Below are positions 7,225 to 13,813 of a DNA stretch of 22,251 nucleotides, one piece after another (positions within the stretch are counted from its first letter, which is position 1; every line of letters begins with the position of its first letter). Under the pieces are notes generated by a model. It did no database searches. It was not told the DNA's origin and was given only the letters and a program-made list of their open reading frames with translations. The position numbers were made by a program, and so were the translations under genes. Source of the stretch: Rhodocyclaceae bacterium UBA1310 (GTDB lineage: Bacteria; Pseudomonadota; Gammaproteobacteria; Burkholderiales; Rhodocyclaceae). Location: NCBI GenBank assembly GCA_002307175.1, contig DBTS01000070.1:17986-40236 (forward strand). The letters are read 5' to 3'.

Positions 7225-8268
7225 ATGGAAACACGTGCCTGTGTATTGCACGCCAAGGAAGATGTGCGGATCGAAACCCGCGAAGTGCCCGCTGTCGGGC
7301 CCAACCAGGTGCTCGTGCGTGTCGGTGCCGGCGGTCTGTGCGGCTCGGACATCCACTATTTCTGGGAAGGCGGCATCGGCACCATCTGCGTCAGCGAACC
7401 CATCATCATGGGTCACGAATTTGCCGGCACCGTGCAGGCGGTCGGCGCTGGCGTGACCAAGGTGCGCGCCGGCCAGCTGGTGGCAATCAATCCCAGCCAG
7501 CCCTGCGGCCATTGCCAGTATTGCCTTGACGGTCTGCCGCAGCAGTGCCTGGATATGCACTTCCTGGGCAGCGCGAGCCTCAAGCCACACACACATGGCG
7601 GCTTCCGCGACCTGATCGTGGTGGATGCCGTGCAGTGCGAAGCGGTCGGCGAGCTCGTCTCGGTCGGCGAAGCGGCCTGCACCGAGCCGCTGGCCGTCGG
7701 CGTACATGCGGTGCGGCGTGCCGGCAGCCTGTTTGGCAAGCGTGTGCTGGTCACCGGTGCCGGCCCAATCGGCTCGCTGCTGGTTGGCGCAGTGCGCCAC
7801 GCCGGTGCGGCGGAAATCGTTGTCACCGACATCTCTCCGGCGCCGCTCAAGGCAGCCCTGGCGATGGGCGCCACCCGTGTCATCGACACCCGTGCCGAAC
7901 CGGATCGGCTTGACGCCGACTACTCGGCCAACAAGGGGTACTTCGATGTTGCCTTTGAATGCACAGGCGTGGGGCCGGTGCTCAAGAGCATTTTCCCGGT
8001 AATCCGCCCCCAGGGCACCATCGTCCAGGTGGGCGTCACGCCTTCCCCGGAAATCGCTGGCAACGCACTGGTGGCCAAGGAGATCGCGCTGATCGGCACA
8101 CATCGCTTCCATCCGGAATTCGCCCAGGCTGCGCGGCTCATCAGCGATCGCAGCGTGGATGTACGCCCGGTGATCTCAGCCACGCTGCCGATGGAGCAGA
8201 TCCAGGAAGCCTTCAACCTGGTACGCGATCGCAGCACCCAGATGAAAGTCCAGCTCAGCTTCGCCTGA
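7225..8268 (+). CDS. idnD: L-idonate 5-dehydrogenase-like zinc dehydrogenase
   Basis: The 347-residue product is a medium-chain zinc dehydrogenase. Catalytic zinc residues C39 and H64-E65, structural zinc cysteines C94, C97, C100 and C108, and the nucleotide motif GAGPIG (178-183) are present. It resembles E. coli IdnD in GGLCGSDIHYF, AINPSQPCGHCQYC, TEPLAVGVHA and KGYFDVAFE. IdnD oxidises L-idonate to 5-keto-D-gluconate; related enzymes use other polyols, so the substrate is provisional. AAAAGGATTG precedes the ATG. The 120-base gap from the previous gene is GC-rich and lacks a clear promoter, so read-through from the operon is likely. Confidence 0.88.
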   Translation: METRACVLHAKEDVRIETREVPAVGPNQVLVRVGAGGLCGSDIHYFWEGGIGTICVSEPIIMGHEFAGTVQAVGAGVTKVRAGQLVAINPSQPCGHCQYCLDGLPQQCLDMHFLGSASLKPHTHGGFRDLIVVDAVQCEAVGELVSVGEAACTEPLAVGVHAVRRAGSLFGKRVLVTGAGPIGSLLVGAVRHAGAAEIVVTDISPAPLKAALAMGATRVIDTRAEPDRLDADYSANKGYFDVAFECTGVGPVLKSIFPVIRPQGTIVQVGVTPSPEIAGNALVAKEIALIGTHRFHPEFAQAARLISDRSVDVRPVISATLPMEQIQEAFNLVRDRSTQMKVQLSFA

Positions 8269-8282
8269 GCACCGCCCCATGA

Positions 8283-8307
8283 CCTGCCCGACAACGTATC
8301 GGGCAGG
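8283..8307 (+). other. Stem-loop between idnD-like and MFS genes
   Basis: Perfect 9-bp arms CCTGCCCGA and TCGGGCAGG enclose a 7-base loop, 15 bases after the idnD-like stop. No T-tract follows, so this is not a classical terminator. It could be an attenuator, an mRNA-stability element or a partial terminator that lowers transporter expression. Confidence 0.6.
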
Positions 8308-8338
8308 CTGGATTCACAACAAATAACCGGAATCAGCC

Positions 8339-8510
8339 ATGCGCATCAAGGAAATCCGGGAGCGAGACAAAACAGCCAGCCAGACACCGCGCGGGGTTCG
8401 CCTCCGCACGTCACGGATTCACACCTGTCCGGTCTGGTTGTCACCCCCTGTCTCCTTCCGGGCGAAATCAAGCATACAACCCGAAGCAATCTGCCACACA
8501 AGGAGGCAAC
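8339..8510 (+). other. Possible remnant of a gene start in the idnD-MFS gap
   Basis: An ATG at 8339 begins MRIKEIRERD, which resembles the first residues of enolase-superfamily sugar-acid dehydratases, then degenerates into a frame lacking family motifs. Such dehydratases are common in this kind of operon, so a deletion relic is possible. The same DNA (8353-8378) is repeated with three changes at 13547-13572, which argues instead for a short dispersed repeat. No functional protein is claimed. Confidence 0.25.
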
Positions 8511-9809
8511 ATGGATAACGTCGCAACCAGCCACACGGCTGCCGTCCCCACGGGGAGCATCCCCAACAAGAGGTGGTTCCACATCCTTATCCCGGTGATG
8601 ATTCTGTGCATCATCTCCTATATGGACCGGACCAATATCAGCTTTGCCATGGCAGGCGGCATGAGCAAGGAACTCGCCATGTCCGCGTCATTCAGCGGCT
8701 TCGCGGCGGGCATCTTCTTCATCGGCTACATGTTCCTGCAGGTGCCGGCCGGCCAGCTCGCCTCGCGTGGCATCGCCAAAAAGTTCCTCACCTGGTCGAT
8801 GGTGGCCTGGGGCGTGCTGTGCATCCTCACCACCTTCATCCAGAATGAAACCCAGCTCGTGATCCTGCGCTTCATCCTCGGCGTGGCCGAAGGCGGCATG
8901 CTGCCCGTGGCGCTGACCATCATCAGCAACTGGTTCCCCGATCACGAACGGGGCCGGGCCACTGCCGTCATGATCATGTTCGTGCCGATCGCCAACATCA
9001 TCTCCGGCCCCATCGCCGGGATGCTTGTGCAGAATCTGGGCTGGCGCCAGCTGTTCATGTACGAGGGGATTGCCACCTTCATCCTGATTCTGCCCTGGGT
9101 GCTCATGGTTGAGGAAGACCCGCGCCGCGCCAAATGGCTCGCCCGCGAAGAGCGTGACTACATCGTCAACAGCATCGCCGCCGAACAGAGTGCTATCGCC
9201 GCAAGCCAGAAGACCCGCCAGACATCCGTTCTCAGCCTTCTGGCGAACGTCTCGATGTGGAAGCTCATCATCATCAACTTCTTCTACCAGTGCGCCATCT
9301 TCGCCTTCGTGATCTGGCTGCCGACCGTGCTCAAGATACTCACGAAATCGGACATGACCAATGTCGGCCTGCTCTCCACCCTGCCCTATGTCGGCACCAT
9401 CATCGGCATGTATACCATCGGCCGTCTCTCTGACAAATCCGGCAAGCGCCGCAAGTACGTGATCATCCCGCTGCTCAGCTTCGCCCTGGCGCTGCTGCTT
9501 TCCGTGGTGTTCGAAAACCAGCCCTGGGTATCCTTCGCCTTCCTGGTGCTAGCTGGCGCCTTCCTGCAGGCAGCTGCGGCAGTGTTCTGGACCATCCTGC
9601 CGCAGCTGTTCAGCACGGAGGTTTCCGGTGGCGCACGCGGCCTGATCAACGCCCTGGGCAACCTCGGCGGCTTCCTCGGCCCCTTCCTGGTGGGTTTCCT
9701 CTCCGACATGTTTGGCGGCACCAAGCAGGGCATCCTGGCCCTGGTTGCCTTCCTGATCATCTCGGCCATCATCACCGCCACCCTGCCCAAGGAAAAACCA
9801 GCCGCCTGA
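8511..9809 (+). CDS. MFS transporter, anion:cation symporter (ACS) type
   Basis: The 432-residue product is strongly hydrophobic, with about 12 predicted membrane segments in two halves separated by a charged loop near 200-235. Family hallmarks include YMDRTNISFA in the first helix, GWRQLFMYEGIATF and a GRLSDKSGKRRKY loop after the seventh or eighth helix. ACS members import organic anions such as hexuronates, glucarate, galactonate and tartrate with protons in the inner membrane. AAGGAGG lies 6 nt before the ATG, a strong ribosome-binding site. As the last gene of the catabolic operon it probably imports the sugar acid degraded by the upstream enzymes. Confidence 0.9.
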   Translation: MDNVATSHTAAVPTGSIPNKRWFHILIPVMILCIISYMDRTNISFAMAGGMSKELAMSASFSGFAAGIFFIGYMFLQVPAGQLASRGIAKKFLTWSMVAWGVLCILTTFIQNETQLVILRFILGVAEGGMLPVALTIISNWFPDHERGRATAVMIMFVPIANIISGPIAGMLVQNLGWRQLFMYEGIATFILILPWVLMVEEDPRRAKWLAREERDYIVNSIAAEQSAIAASQKTRQTSVLSLLANVSMWKLIIINFFYQCAIFAFVIWLPTVLKILTKSDMTNVGLLSTLPYVGTIIGMYTIGRLSDKSGKRRKYVIIPLLSFALALLLSVVFENQPWVSFAFLVLAGAFLQAAAAVFWTILPQLFSTEVSGGARGLINALGNLGGFLGPFLVGFLSDMFGGTKQGILALVAFLIISAIITATLPKEKPAA

Positions 9810-9830
9810 GCGCGGTTTTCCTCCCCCTCG

Positions 9831-9864
9831 TCCGCCCGGCATGGAAACATGTCGGGCGGATTTT
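9831..9864 (+). terminator. Rho-independent terminator of the sugar-acid operon
   Basis: Arms TCCGCCCGGCATG and CATGTCGGGCGGA form a 13-bp stem with one G-U pair and a GAAA tetraloop, followed by TTTT. It lies 21 bases after the MFS stop and closes the operon. Confidence 0.9.
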
Positions 9865-9925
9865 CGACAGGCACGGCAAAAGAACCCATCACGTGGTGTC
9901 GGGTGATGGGTGGGCAGGCTTTGGT

Positions 9926-9960
9926 AGGGCGCACTGGAGCGAAGCGGAACTGCGCCGCAT
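9926..9960 (-). repeat. Dispersed repeat, inverted copy
   Basis: AGGGCGCACTGGAGCGAAGC, then GGAACTGCGCCGCAT, matches the copy at 3221-3257 with small changes. It lies just past the operon terminator, a typical location for REP-like elements. Confidence 0.6.
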
Positions 9961-10170
9961 GGGCGGGAACATGCTGGCGCGAGCGCCCAACGGGCACTAC
10001 GATTCACAAGAATGGCAGCCTCACACCGGTCGGTTGCGCAATCCAGCGAACTTGCCTCTCATATCCGACATGATCACGGCGTGAGAGGTATGATGTGGCC
10101 ATGCTGGCCGACTTGATCAGTTGGCTGCTATCGGTCATCAGGCGTCTGTCAGGCGATTAAAAAGCGGACG
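9961..10170. other. Gene-free stretch before the cassette region
   Basis: No gene is recognised. A CCTCTC/GAGAGG inverted pair (about 10054-10089) could form a weak RNA structure. This lies immediately beyond attC-like site A, where the next minus-oriented cassette or the insertion point would be expected. Confidence 0.35.
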
Positions 10171-10228
10171 GCTCAACGTTAGAATTCAGCGGCTGCCGGA
10201 GGCAGTCCGCTGCAATGATGGGTTAGGT
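10171..10228 (-). other. attC-like site A (minus orientation)
   Basis: Read on the minus strand, R'' is ACCTAAC and R' is GTTGAGC, 58 bp end to end. Between them are arms TTGCAGCGGACTGCC and GGCAGCCGCTGAA. The 5' arm has two extra bases (g in TTgCAG, a in GGaCTG) relative to the 3' arm, the hallmark of extrahelical bases in integron attC sites. This fixes the orientation as minus. The TAA stop of the ATPase gene lies inside R'', as is usual for cassette genes. Confidence 0.75.
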
Positions 10229-11692
10229 TTCAATGAGCGCCTTTACCTTTGAAGTAAGATCATCGCAGAACAGAGCATTGGCTCGAACCCACAGAGCAAG
10301 AAACGCCCCACGGACGACGGCCTCGGGAACGAAGCCAATTTTGATGCCGACTTGGTTGAAGAGCAGGTGCGGGTCTCGATTTGTTCGAGCCACTTCATCG
10401 AGCGCACTGCGTACAAGTTCTTGCACTTCCGGGGGGCGCTGACAAGAAACAGTAAGGATCGCGAGATCTTGATCTAGTCGAGCCGTAATTCCCTCGAAGA
10501 CTGCGAGCTCTGGCTGACCACCGGGCAAGCGGATTACGCCGCCGTCTGGGTCATCCTGTTGTTGCGAGTCACCATCAATAACGCAAAGGGACTTGAAAAC
10601 AACTGCTGGACTTGCCATGTGCCCACGATGGGTGGCAACAGCATTTCCGTCTCCGTGCACGGCGTGAACCTCGACTTGGTCGTAGTCGGTACCCAGAGTT
10701 TCGCGAAGAATCGTGGCTACCCAAGCCTTAGCAAATTCGTCTTCTACGAAGATAGCAAGTTTCTTGTCCACGCGGCCTGCTACGGCGCGCAATGCCTCTA
10801 CTGAAAGCTTTCCTTGCCGCAGCTTCCCGGCAATGCTTGCCCAGATGGCCTCGTTCGGCAGCGGCGATATAGCGTAGTCGCTGTGAGTTGTGAAGATCGT
10901 TTGAATGGACTTACGCTCTGCGACGTCGATGAGATATTCGACCATTCGTCGTGTGGCAATCGGATGGAGACCATTTTCGATTTCTTCGATGAGGATAAGA
11001 CTATTCTCTGGGGCCTGTTCAATCTTTGTGATCATCCGAATGATTGACGATTCACCAGCGCCGAAGTGAAACTCTGAGAATTGACTGACGCCGGTACGAC
11101 CGACCAGAAATCTGTCGTCTGAGCCGTAGCGAGTGACTCGATAGTCGGCCACTGACTTGCCGAGGATATGTTCGACCTGAGTTGCAACGGCAGCATCGAG
11201 CGGCTCCAGCGGTGGGCGGTGCACATATGTAGAGCGCATCAGTTTCTTGTATCTTGTCTTCTCACCCGCGGGCACTGTGCGTTCAATGCCAAAGAAGAGG
11301 ACATTTCGATCAGCAACGTCGGCCCGCACCCATTTCGCCTGTCTGAAGTTTGAAGTTCTCTTAACCAATTGTCGCGAGTTTAGTCTCTTGTCAATGAGGT
11401 CGTATTCCACGCGCCATCCGGACATCGATTCGTCACCAACGGTGCTCTTCGGAAAGAACATTCCGGGCTTTATGGGCTTGTATGCGCAACCCGCCACACC
11501 CAGCACTGATGACTTACCACTACCGTTCGGCCCGATGAGTGCAGTGACAGGGAACTCAAAGGTGATGTCTTCGCCTTCGAACCCGCGGATCTTTGTGATG
11601 CTCGCCTTGTACAGATACTGGCCGTAATCGTGTCGGCGGACCTTCTCAAGTAGTCCGGCTTTCGTTGAGTCGCGTATCTCGCTCATTGTCAT
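10223..11692 (-). CDS. OLD-like AAA ATPase with C-terminal TOPRIM domain
   Basis: The 489-residue product has an ABC/SMC-type ATPase: Walker A GPNGSGKS (54-61), signature-like GAGES (211-215), Walker B LILIEE with E236/E237, and H270 in TTHSD. A TOPRIM-like domain follows with E317 in FVEDE and D373/D375 in VIDGD. This order defines the OLD-family endonucleases, several of which act in phage defence (for example GajA, with a partner). No UvrD-like helicase neighbour is present, so it resembles stand-alone OLD proteins. A second ATG lies two codons in. The gene is enclosed by attC-like sites A and B and ends inside site A, so it is a mobile integron cassette gene. A defence role is inferred. 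Confidence 0.85.
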   Translation of the reverse strand: MTMSEIRDSTKAGLLEKVRRHDYGQYLYKASITKIRGFEGEDITFEFPVTALIGPNGSGKSSVLGVAGCAYKPIKPGMFFPKSTVGDESMSGWRVEYDLIDKRLNSRQLVKRTSNFRQAKWVRADVADRNVLFFGIERTVPAGEKTRYKKLMRSTYVHRPPLEPLDAAVATQVEHILGKSVADYRVTRYGSDDRFLVGRTGVSQFSEFHFGAGESSIIRMITKIEQAPENSLILIEEIENGLHPIATRRMVEYLIDVAERKSIQTIFTTHSDYAISPLPNEAIWASIAGKLRQGKLSVEALRAVAGRVDKKLAIFVEDEFAKAWVATILRETLGTDYDQVEVHAVHGDGNAVATHRGHMASPAVVFKSLCVIDGDSQQQDDPDGGVIRLPGGQPELAVFEGITARLDQDLAILTVSCQRPPEVQELVRSALDEVARTNRDPHLLFNQVGIKIGFVPEAVVRGAFLALWVRANALFCDDLTSKVKALIET

Positions 11693-11737
11693 CTTCTTGT
11701 TTTCCTAATAACAGATAACTCAGTGTATGGACTTGAA

Positions 11738-11820
11738 ACCTAACGAATAGCGTTTATCCGCCGTGCGGCAATAGTTGAGTAGAGCGTGATCTTCATCGCG
11801 GCGGATAAACCTTGTTGGAC
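11738..11820 (-). other. attC-like site B
   Basis: Minus-strand R'' GTCCAAC and R' GTTAGGT enclose 83 bp. Twelve-base perfect arms GTTTATCCGCCG (11752-11763) and CGGCGGATAAAC (11799-11810) flank a long central segment. I see no extrahelical base inside the arms, so orientation is not determined from the site itself. It is taken as minus because the ATPase gene starts about 45 bases further on and runs away from it. Confidence 0.6.
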
Positions 11821-12299
11821 TAAACCGCCGGGCTGGCGGTGAATATGGGGATTGTAATCCAGAGCGGGTGGATTTCAAGTAAATGGCATGTACCAATCGC
11901 TCGTTGCCTGTGCTGCCGAGAGCGTCCTGAGGGGTCGATTGGGGCGCTGGACAACGGTTTTGCCCCGATTTGACGGTGGCTGCGGGGTGATGTGCGTGCA
12001 GGGGGAGAGCACCGACCTGCCCGGTGAGAGCATGCGTGCTGGACTTGCAAACTTTGAAGTGCGGTGGGTTCGTCGTCATGGTGGCCCCGTGTGAGCAACT
12101 GCGATGCCGGCTGACTCGGCGACAGCGGTATCAGGCGCAGGCCAACGTGGCTATAGCACTTTGCTTGCACTATCACTGTTGCAAAAGCGGTTGGACGCTG
12201 TTTCTTAAGAATCTAACTGTTTGTCTGCACTGTAGGCGGGGGGTAAGATTCTCATGGCTTGTCGCAATGGATTACACACCAGTTGACGGCATATTTTGT
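11821..12299. other. Apparently noncoding segment between cassettes
   Basis: This stretch of about 480 bases lies between attC-like sites B and C. Open frames exist on both strands (for example 12024-12317 plus and 11820-12176 minus), but none shows recognisable protein features. A degenerate attC-like pair (GTCCAAC to GTTGGCC on the minus strand, about 12141-12198) is noticeable. The flanking cassettes diverge from here, so it may carry divergent promoters. Confidence 0.4.
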
Positions 12300-12356
12300 A
12301 TCCAACATGTCCCATAAACTTTTATGCCCCCATGTGGGGGCTACGTAACGTTGGGC
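12300..12356 (+). other. attC-like site C (probable plus orientation)
   Basis: R'' ATCCAAC (12300-12306) and R' GTTGGGC (12350-12356) flank a 57-bp segment with an inner hairpin GCCCCC/GGGGGC (12326-12341). Outer pairing is weak. One extra base on the 5' side hints at plus orientation. It is the least canonical of the four sites, but it sits where the start boundary of the HEPN cassette should be. Confidence 0.5.
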
Positions 12357-12482
12357 CGTCTCGGTGTCGCGGCTCGGACATCTCCTCTGGGATATTCGGA
12401 AGAGCTCAGCGTATTCATAAAGTTCACCTGTAGATAAAAAGACGGCTAACCCCAGCCGGAACGCATCGAAATTGGAGACCCA

Positions 12483-12794
12483 ATGGCACGAAGTCCAAGA
12501 CTGGACCATGTGAGATCGAAGGTTCAAACACGCGGAGACGTCCACGAGGTTGGATGGCAGTACCTGTCTCGGCTCTATCCGGTCGTGCATCACATGCACA
12601 AAATACTGCACCATCTCTCGACGGATACGGCCTCGCTTGAGATTGGCAAGCGACAATATGTGATCGCAATCGCCGGGCATCTTGAAACGTTCTTTCGCGA
12701 CATCTTTCGATACGTCCTCGAAAACGATCAGCGCGTTTACGATCAGATCGTATTCGTATCCCTGCGGAGCACGATTTGGCGGTTCAGGGAGTAA
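12483..12794 (+). CDS. N-terminal part of HEPN-like cassette protein (probable frameshift)
   Basis: The 103-residue product is mostly helical, with YPVVHHMHKILHHL and a GHLETFFRDIFRYVL segment typical of the first half of HEPN-type proteins. GGAG lies 8 nt before the ATG. The frame closes at 12794, after entering the following frame's territory at 12776, and the last residues (after QIVFVSLR) look unlike the rest. The simplest reading is that this and the next frame were one gene of about 255 residues, broken by a one-base indel near 12765-12790. Two separate overlapping proteins remain possible. I do not recognise the exact family. Confidence 0.55.
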   Translation: MARSPRLDHVRSKVQTRGDVHEVGWQYLSRLYPVVHHMHKILHHLSTDTASLEIGKRQYVIAIAGHLETFFRDIFRYVLENDQRVYDQIVFVSLRSTIWRFRE

Positions 12795-13252
12795 CACGCC
12801 ACGACTTCGTTGCTGAGGCGCTTACATTGCAAAGCGCCGGATCCATCGCGAGCGCTCTTGACTCCATGTTTTCACCTAACGGGTTCCGATTCGCCCTCGA
12901 ACATACACAGCATGCGTACGCAGTCCCTGCCAGATCAGCTTGTAGTCGCGGTTTTCCGCTGTCTGCATTTCCTGACTGGTGGCAGGATCTATCGAAGATT
13001 TTCGACATGCGGCACGAGCTCGTGCACGACGCTAACTCCACTGCATCCGTCAGTTCCGCCGAAATGGCGAGATTGGAGTCGCTAGCGGTTCTGTTGCCCC
13101 AGTATGTGACCATGATGGTGGGCGCTGTTCGCCTAGTTGCAGCAGATCCGGTACATGGGAAACTGCCTGCCATGCTTCTGGTTGAAGACCTGCTCGCGGA
13201 TGACTGGCAAACAGTACCGGAGCCTGATCCTTCAACCGACACGCCCAACTAA
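12776..13252 (+). CDS. C-terminal part of HEPN-like cassette protein
   Basis: From a weak TTG start the frame encodes 158 residues. It contains FPDWWQDLSKIFDMRHELVHDA, within which R79 and H84 form the Rx4H motif of HEPN ribonucleases. HEPN domains act as RNase toxins or effectors in toxin-antitoxin and phage-defence systems. No good ribosome-binding site supports an independent start, which favours a frameshifted single gene with the preceding frame (19-base overlap, -1 relation). The stop TAA immediately follows R'' of attC-like site D, the usual layout for integron cassette genes. Confidence 0.6.
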   Translation: MAVQGVTRHDFVAEALTLQSAGSIASALDSMFSPNGFRFALEHTQHAYAVPARSACSRGFPLSAFPDWWQDLSKIFDMRHELVHDANSTASVSSAEMARLESLAVLLPQYVTMMVGAVRLVAADPVHGKLPAMLLVEDLLADDWQTVPEPDPSTDTPN

Positions 13253-13303
13253 TCGTTCGAGGGGACGTCCCTTAGCGGACCGCCCCTCAACAAAGTGTTA
13301 GGC
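13243..13303 (+). other. attC-like site D (plus orientation)
   Basis: R'' GCCCAAC and R' GTTAGGC enclose 61 bp. The 5' arm GTTcGAGGGGaCGTCC pairs with the 3' arm GGACCGCCCCTCAAC, with an extra C and an extra A on the 5' side. These are the same positions as in classical attC sites, which gives a confident plus orientation, opposite to site A. The HEPN-like gene ends here. Confidence 0.85.
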
Positions 13304-13306
13304 ATT

Positions 13307-13332
13307 GGGCTTGTCCGAAAATCTGTGTAAAC
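13307..13332 (+). mobile_element. Possible IS256-family terminal inverted repeat (relic)
   Basis: GTCCGAAAATCTGTGTAAAC resembles terminal repeats of IS256-family elements (GTCCG, an AT-rich spacer, then TGTGTAAA). It lies 3 bases after attC-like site D. No transposase frame or matching second end is visible in the window, so at most a solo end or fragment remains. Confidence 0.3.
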
Positions 13333-13651
13333 CGGACGTTTCAAAACAGGCATCGCAATGGCCACTTTGGCCGAAGACTTGCCAGTGAACCGTCGTCTGG
13401 AATGTCTGTTGTACCCAGTTTCCTGCCGCTAATGGCCGACAAGACGGAGCGTCTGAATTGGGGCGGGGCTCCAGCTCAGCCGACTCAGTTGAGTTGGCCC
13501 AGACCTCCTGTCGCTGGAAGTTACCAACATAGATACAAGGTACCGGAATCCGGGAGCGTGATACAACAGCCACCTGAAAGAGAGGGGGGTGATACGCATG
13601 TTCATACAGATACTGTACAAAACCACAGCATTTCACAATGGATACGTAGCA
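13333..13651. other. Gene-free stretch between cassette and lysis-type operon
   Basis: No gene is recognised on either strand. A short run encoding MADKTERLN (from 13432) resembles the start of DUF1778 antitoxins but does not continue as one. Positions 13547-13572 match 8353-8378 at 23 of 26 bases. The region is probably debris from past insertions. Confidence 0.4.
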
Positions 13652-13669
13652 CAGCCCCTTTCGGGGCTG
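13652..13669 (-). terminator. Stem-loop at the end of the lysis-type operon
   Basis: Minus-strand arms CAGCCCC and GGGGCTG enclose a GAAA tetraloop, directly after a second small palindrome (TGAGA/TCTCA, 13668-13679) that overlaps the peptide's stop codon. No T-tract follows, so termination may be inefficient or factor-assisted. Confidence 0.45.
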
Positions 13670-13676
13670 AGATTTC

Positions 13677-13766
13677 TCAACTGGCGCTTCTGGACCAGAT
13701 GATCAACACCATGATAATGATGATGACCATCAAGCTCCGAAGCGCCGCTTTGTGGCGCTTGGGCAT
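13677..13766 (-). CDS. 29-residue hydrophobic peptide, putative
   Basis: The frame begins at the second of two tandem ATGs (13766; the other is 13769) and encodes a basic head (PKRHKAALR), a single hydrophobic stretch LMVIIIIMVLIIW and a short SRSAS tail. Tiny one-segment membrane peptides of this form include type I toxins and phage lysis-accessory peptides. AGGAGG (13777-13772) lies 5 nt before the second ATG. That ribosome-binding site is predicted to be sequestered by an upstream complementary CCTCCT. It lies 47 bases after the patatin gene, as the last member of the operon. No homologue is recognised, and such a short frame could be fortuitous. Confidence 0.4.
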   Translation of the reverse strand: MPKRHKAALRSLMVIIIIMVLIIWSRSAS

Positions 13767-13771
13767 CATTC

Positions 13772-13807
13772 CCTCCTAAACCCGCCGAACGTTTCGGCGT
13801 AAGGAGG
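13772..13807 (-). promoter_or_regulatory. Hairpin sequestering the peptide's ribosome-binding site
   Basis: On the minus strand CCTCCT (13807-13802) can pair with the AGGAGG Shine-Dalgarno sequence (13777-13772). Nested inside is a perfect 7-bp stem CGCCGAA/TTCGGCG (13801-13785). Together they give about 13 pairs with a small internal loop. The hairpin starts 6 bases after the patatin stop, so it could act as a translational lock, or simply stabilise the mRNA. Confidence 0.55.
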
Positions 13808-13813
13808 ACTGAC

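Noticed and set aside
6721..8112. 463-residue open frame on the minus strand
   Set aside because: It is antisense to the well-supported YiaK- and IdnD-like genes, has low-complexity His/Ala-rich composition and no family motifs.
11720..12079. 119-residue minus-strand frame
   Set aside because: It runs through the whole of attC-like site B and shows no recognisable domain.
12141..12198. Fifth attC-like site (GTCCAAC to GTTGGCC on the minus strand)
   Set aside because: R' departs from consensus and the arms pair poorly, so it is noted only inside the intergenic description.
12252..12797. 181-residue open frame on the minus strand
   Set aside because: It is antisense to the HEPN-like reading frame and runs through attC-like site C. 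The plus strand has the better ribosome-binding site and motif.
13402..13779. Plus-strand frame containing MADKTERLN, DUF1778 antitoxin-like
   Set aside because: The similarity stops after nine residues, there is no ribosome-binding site and no adjacent acetyltransferase toxin.
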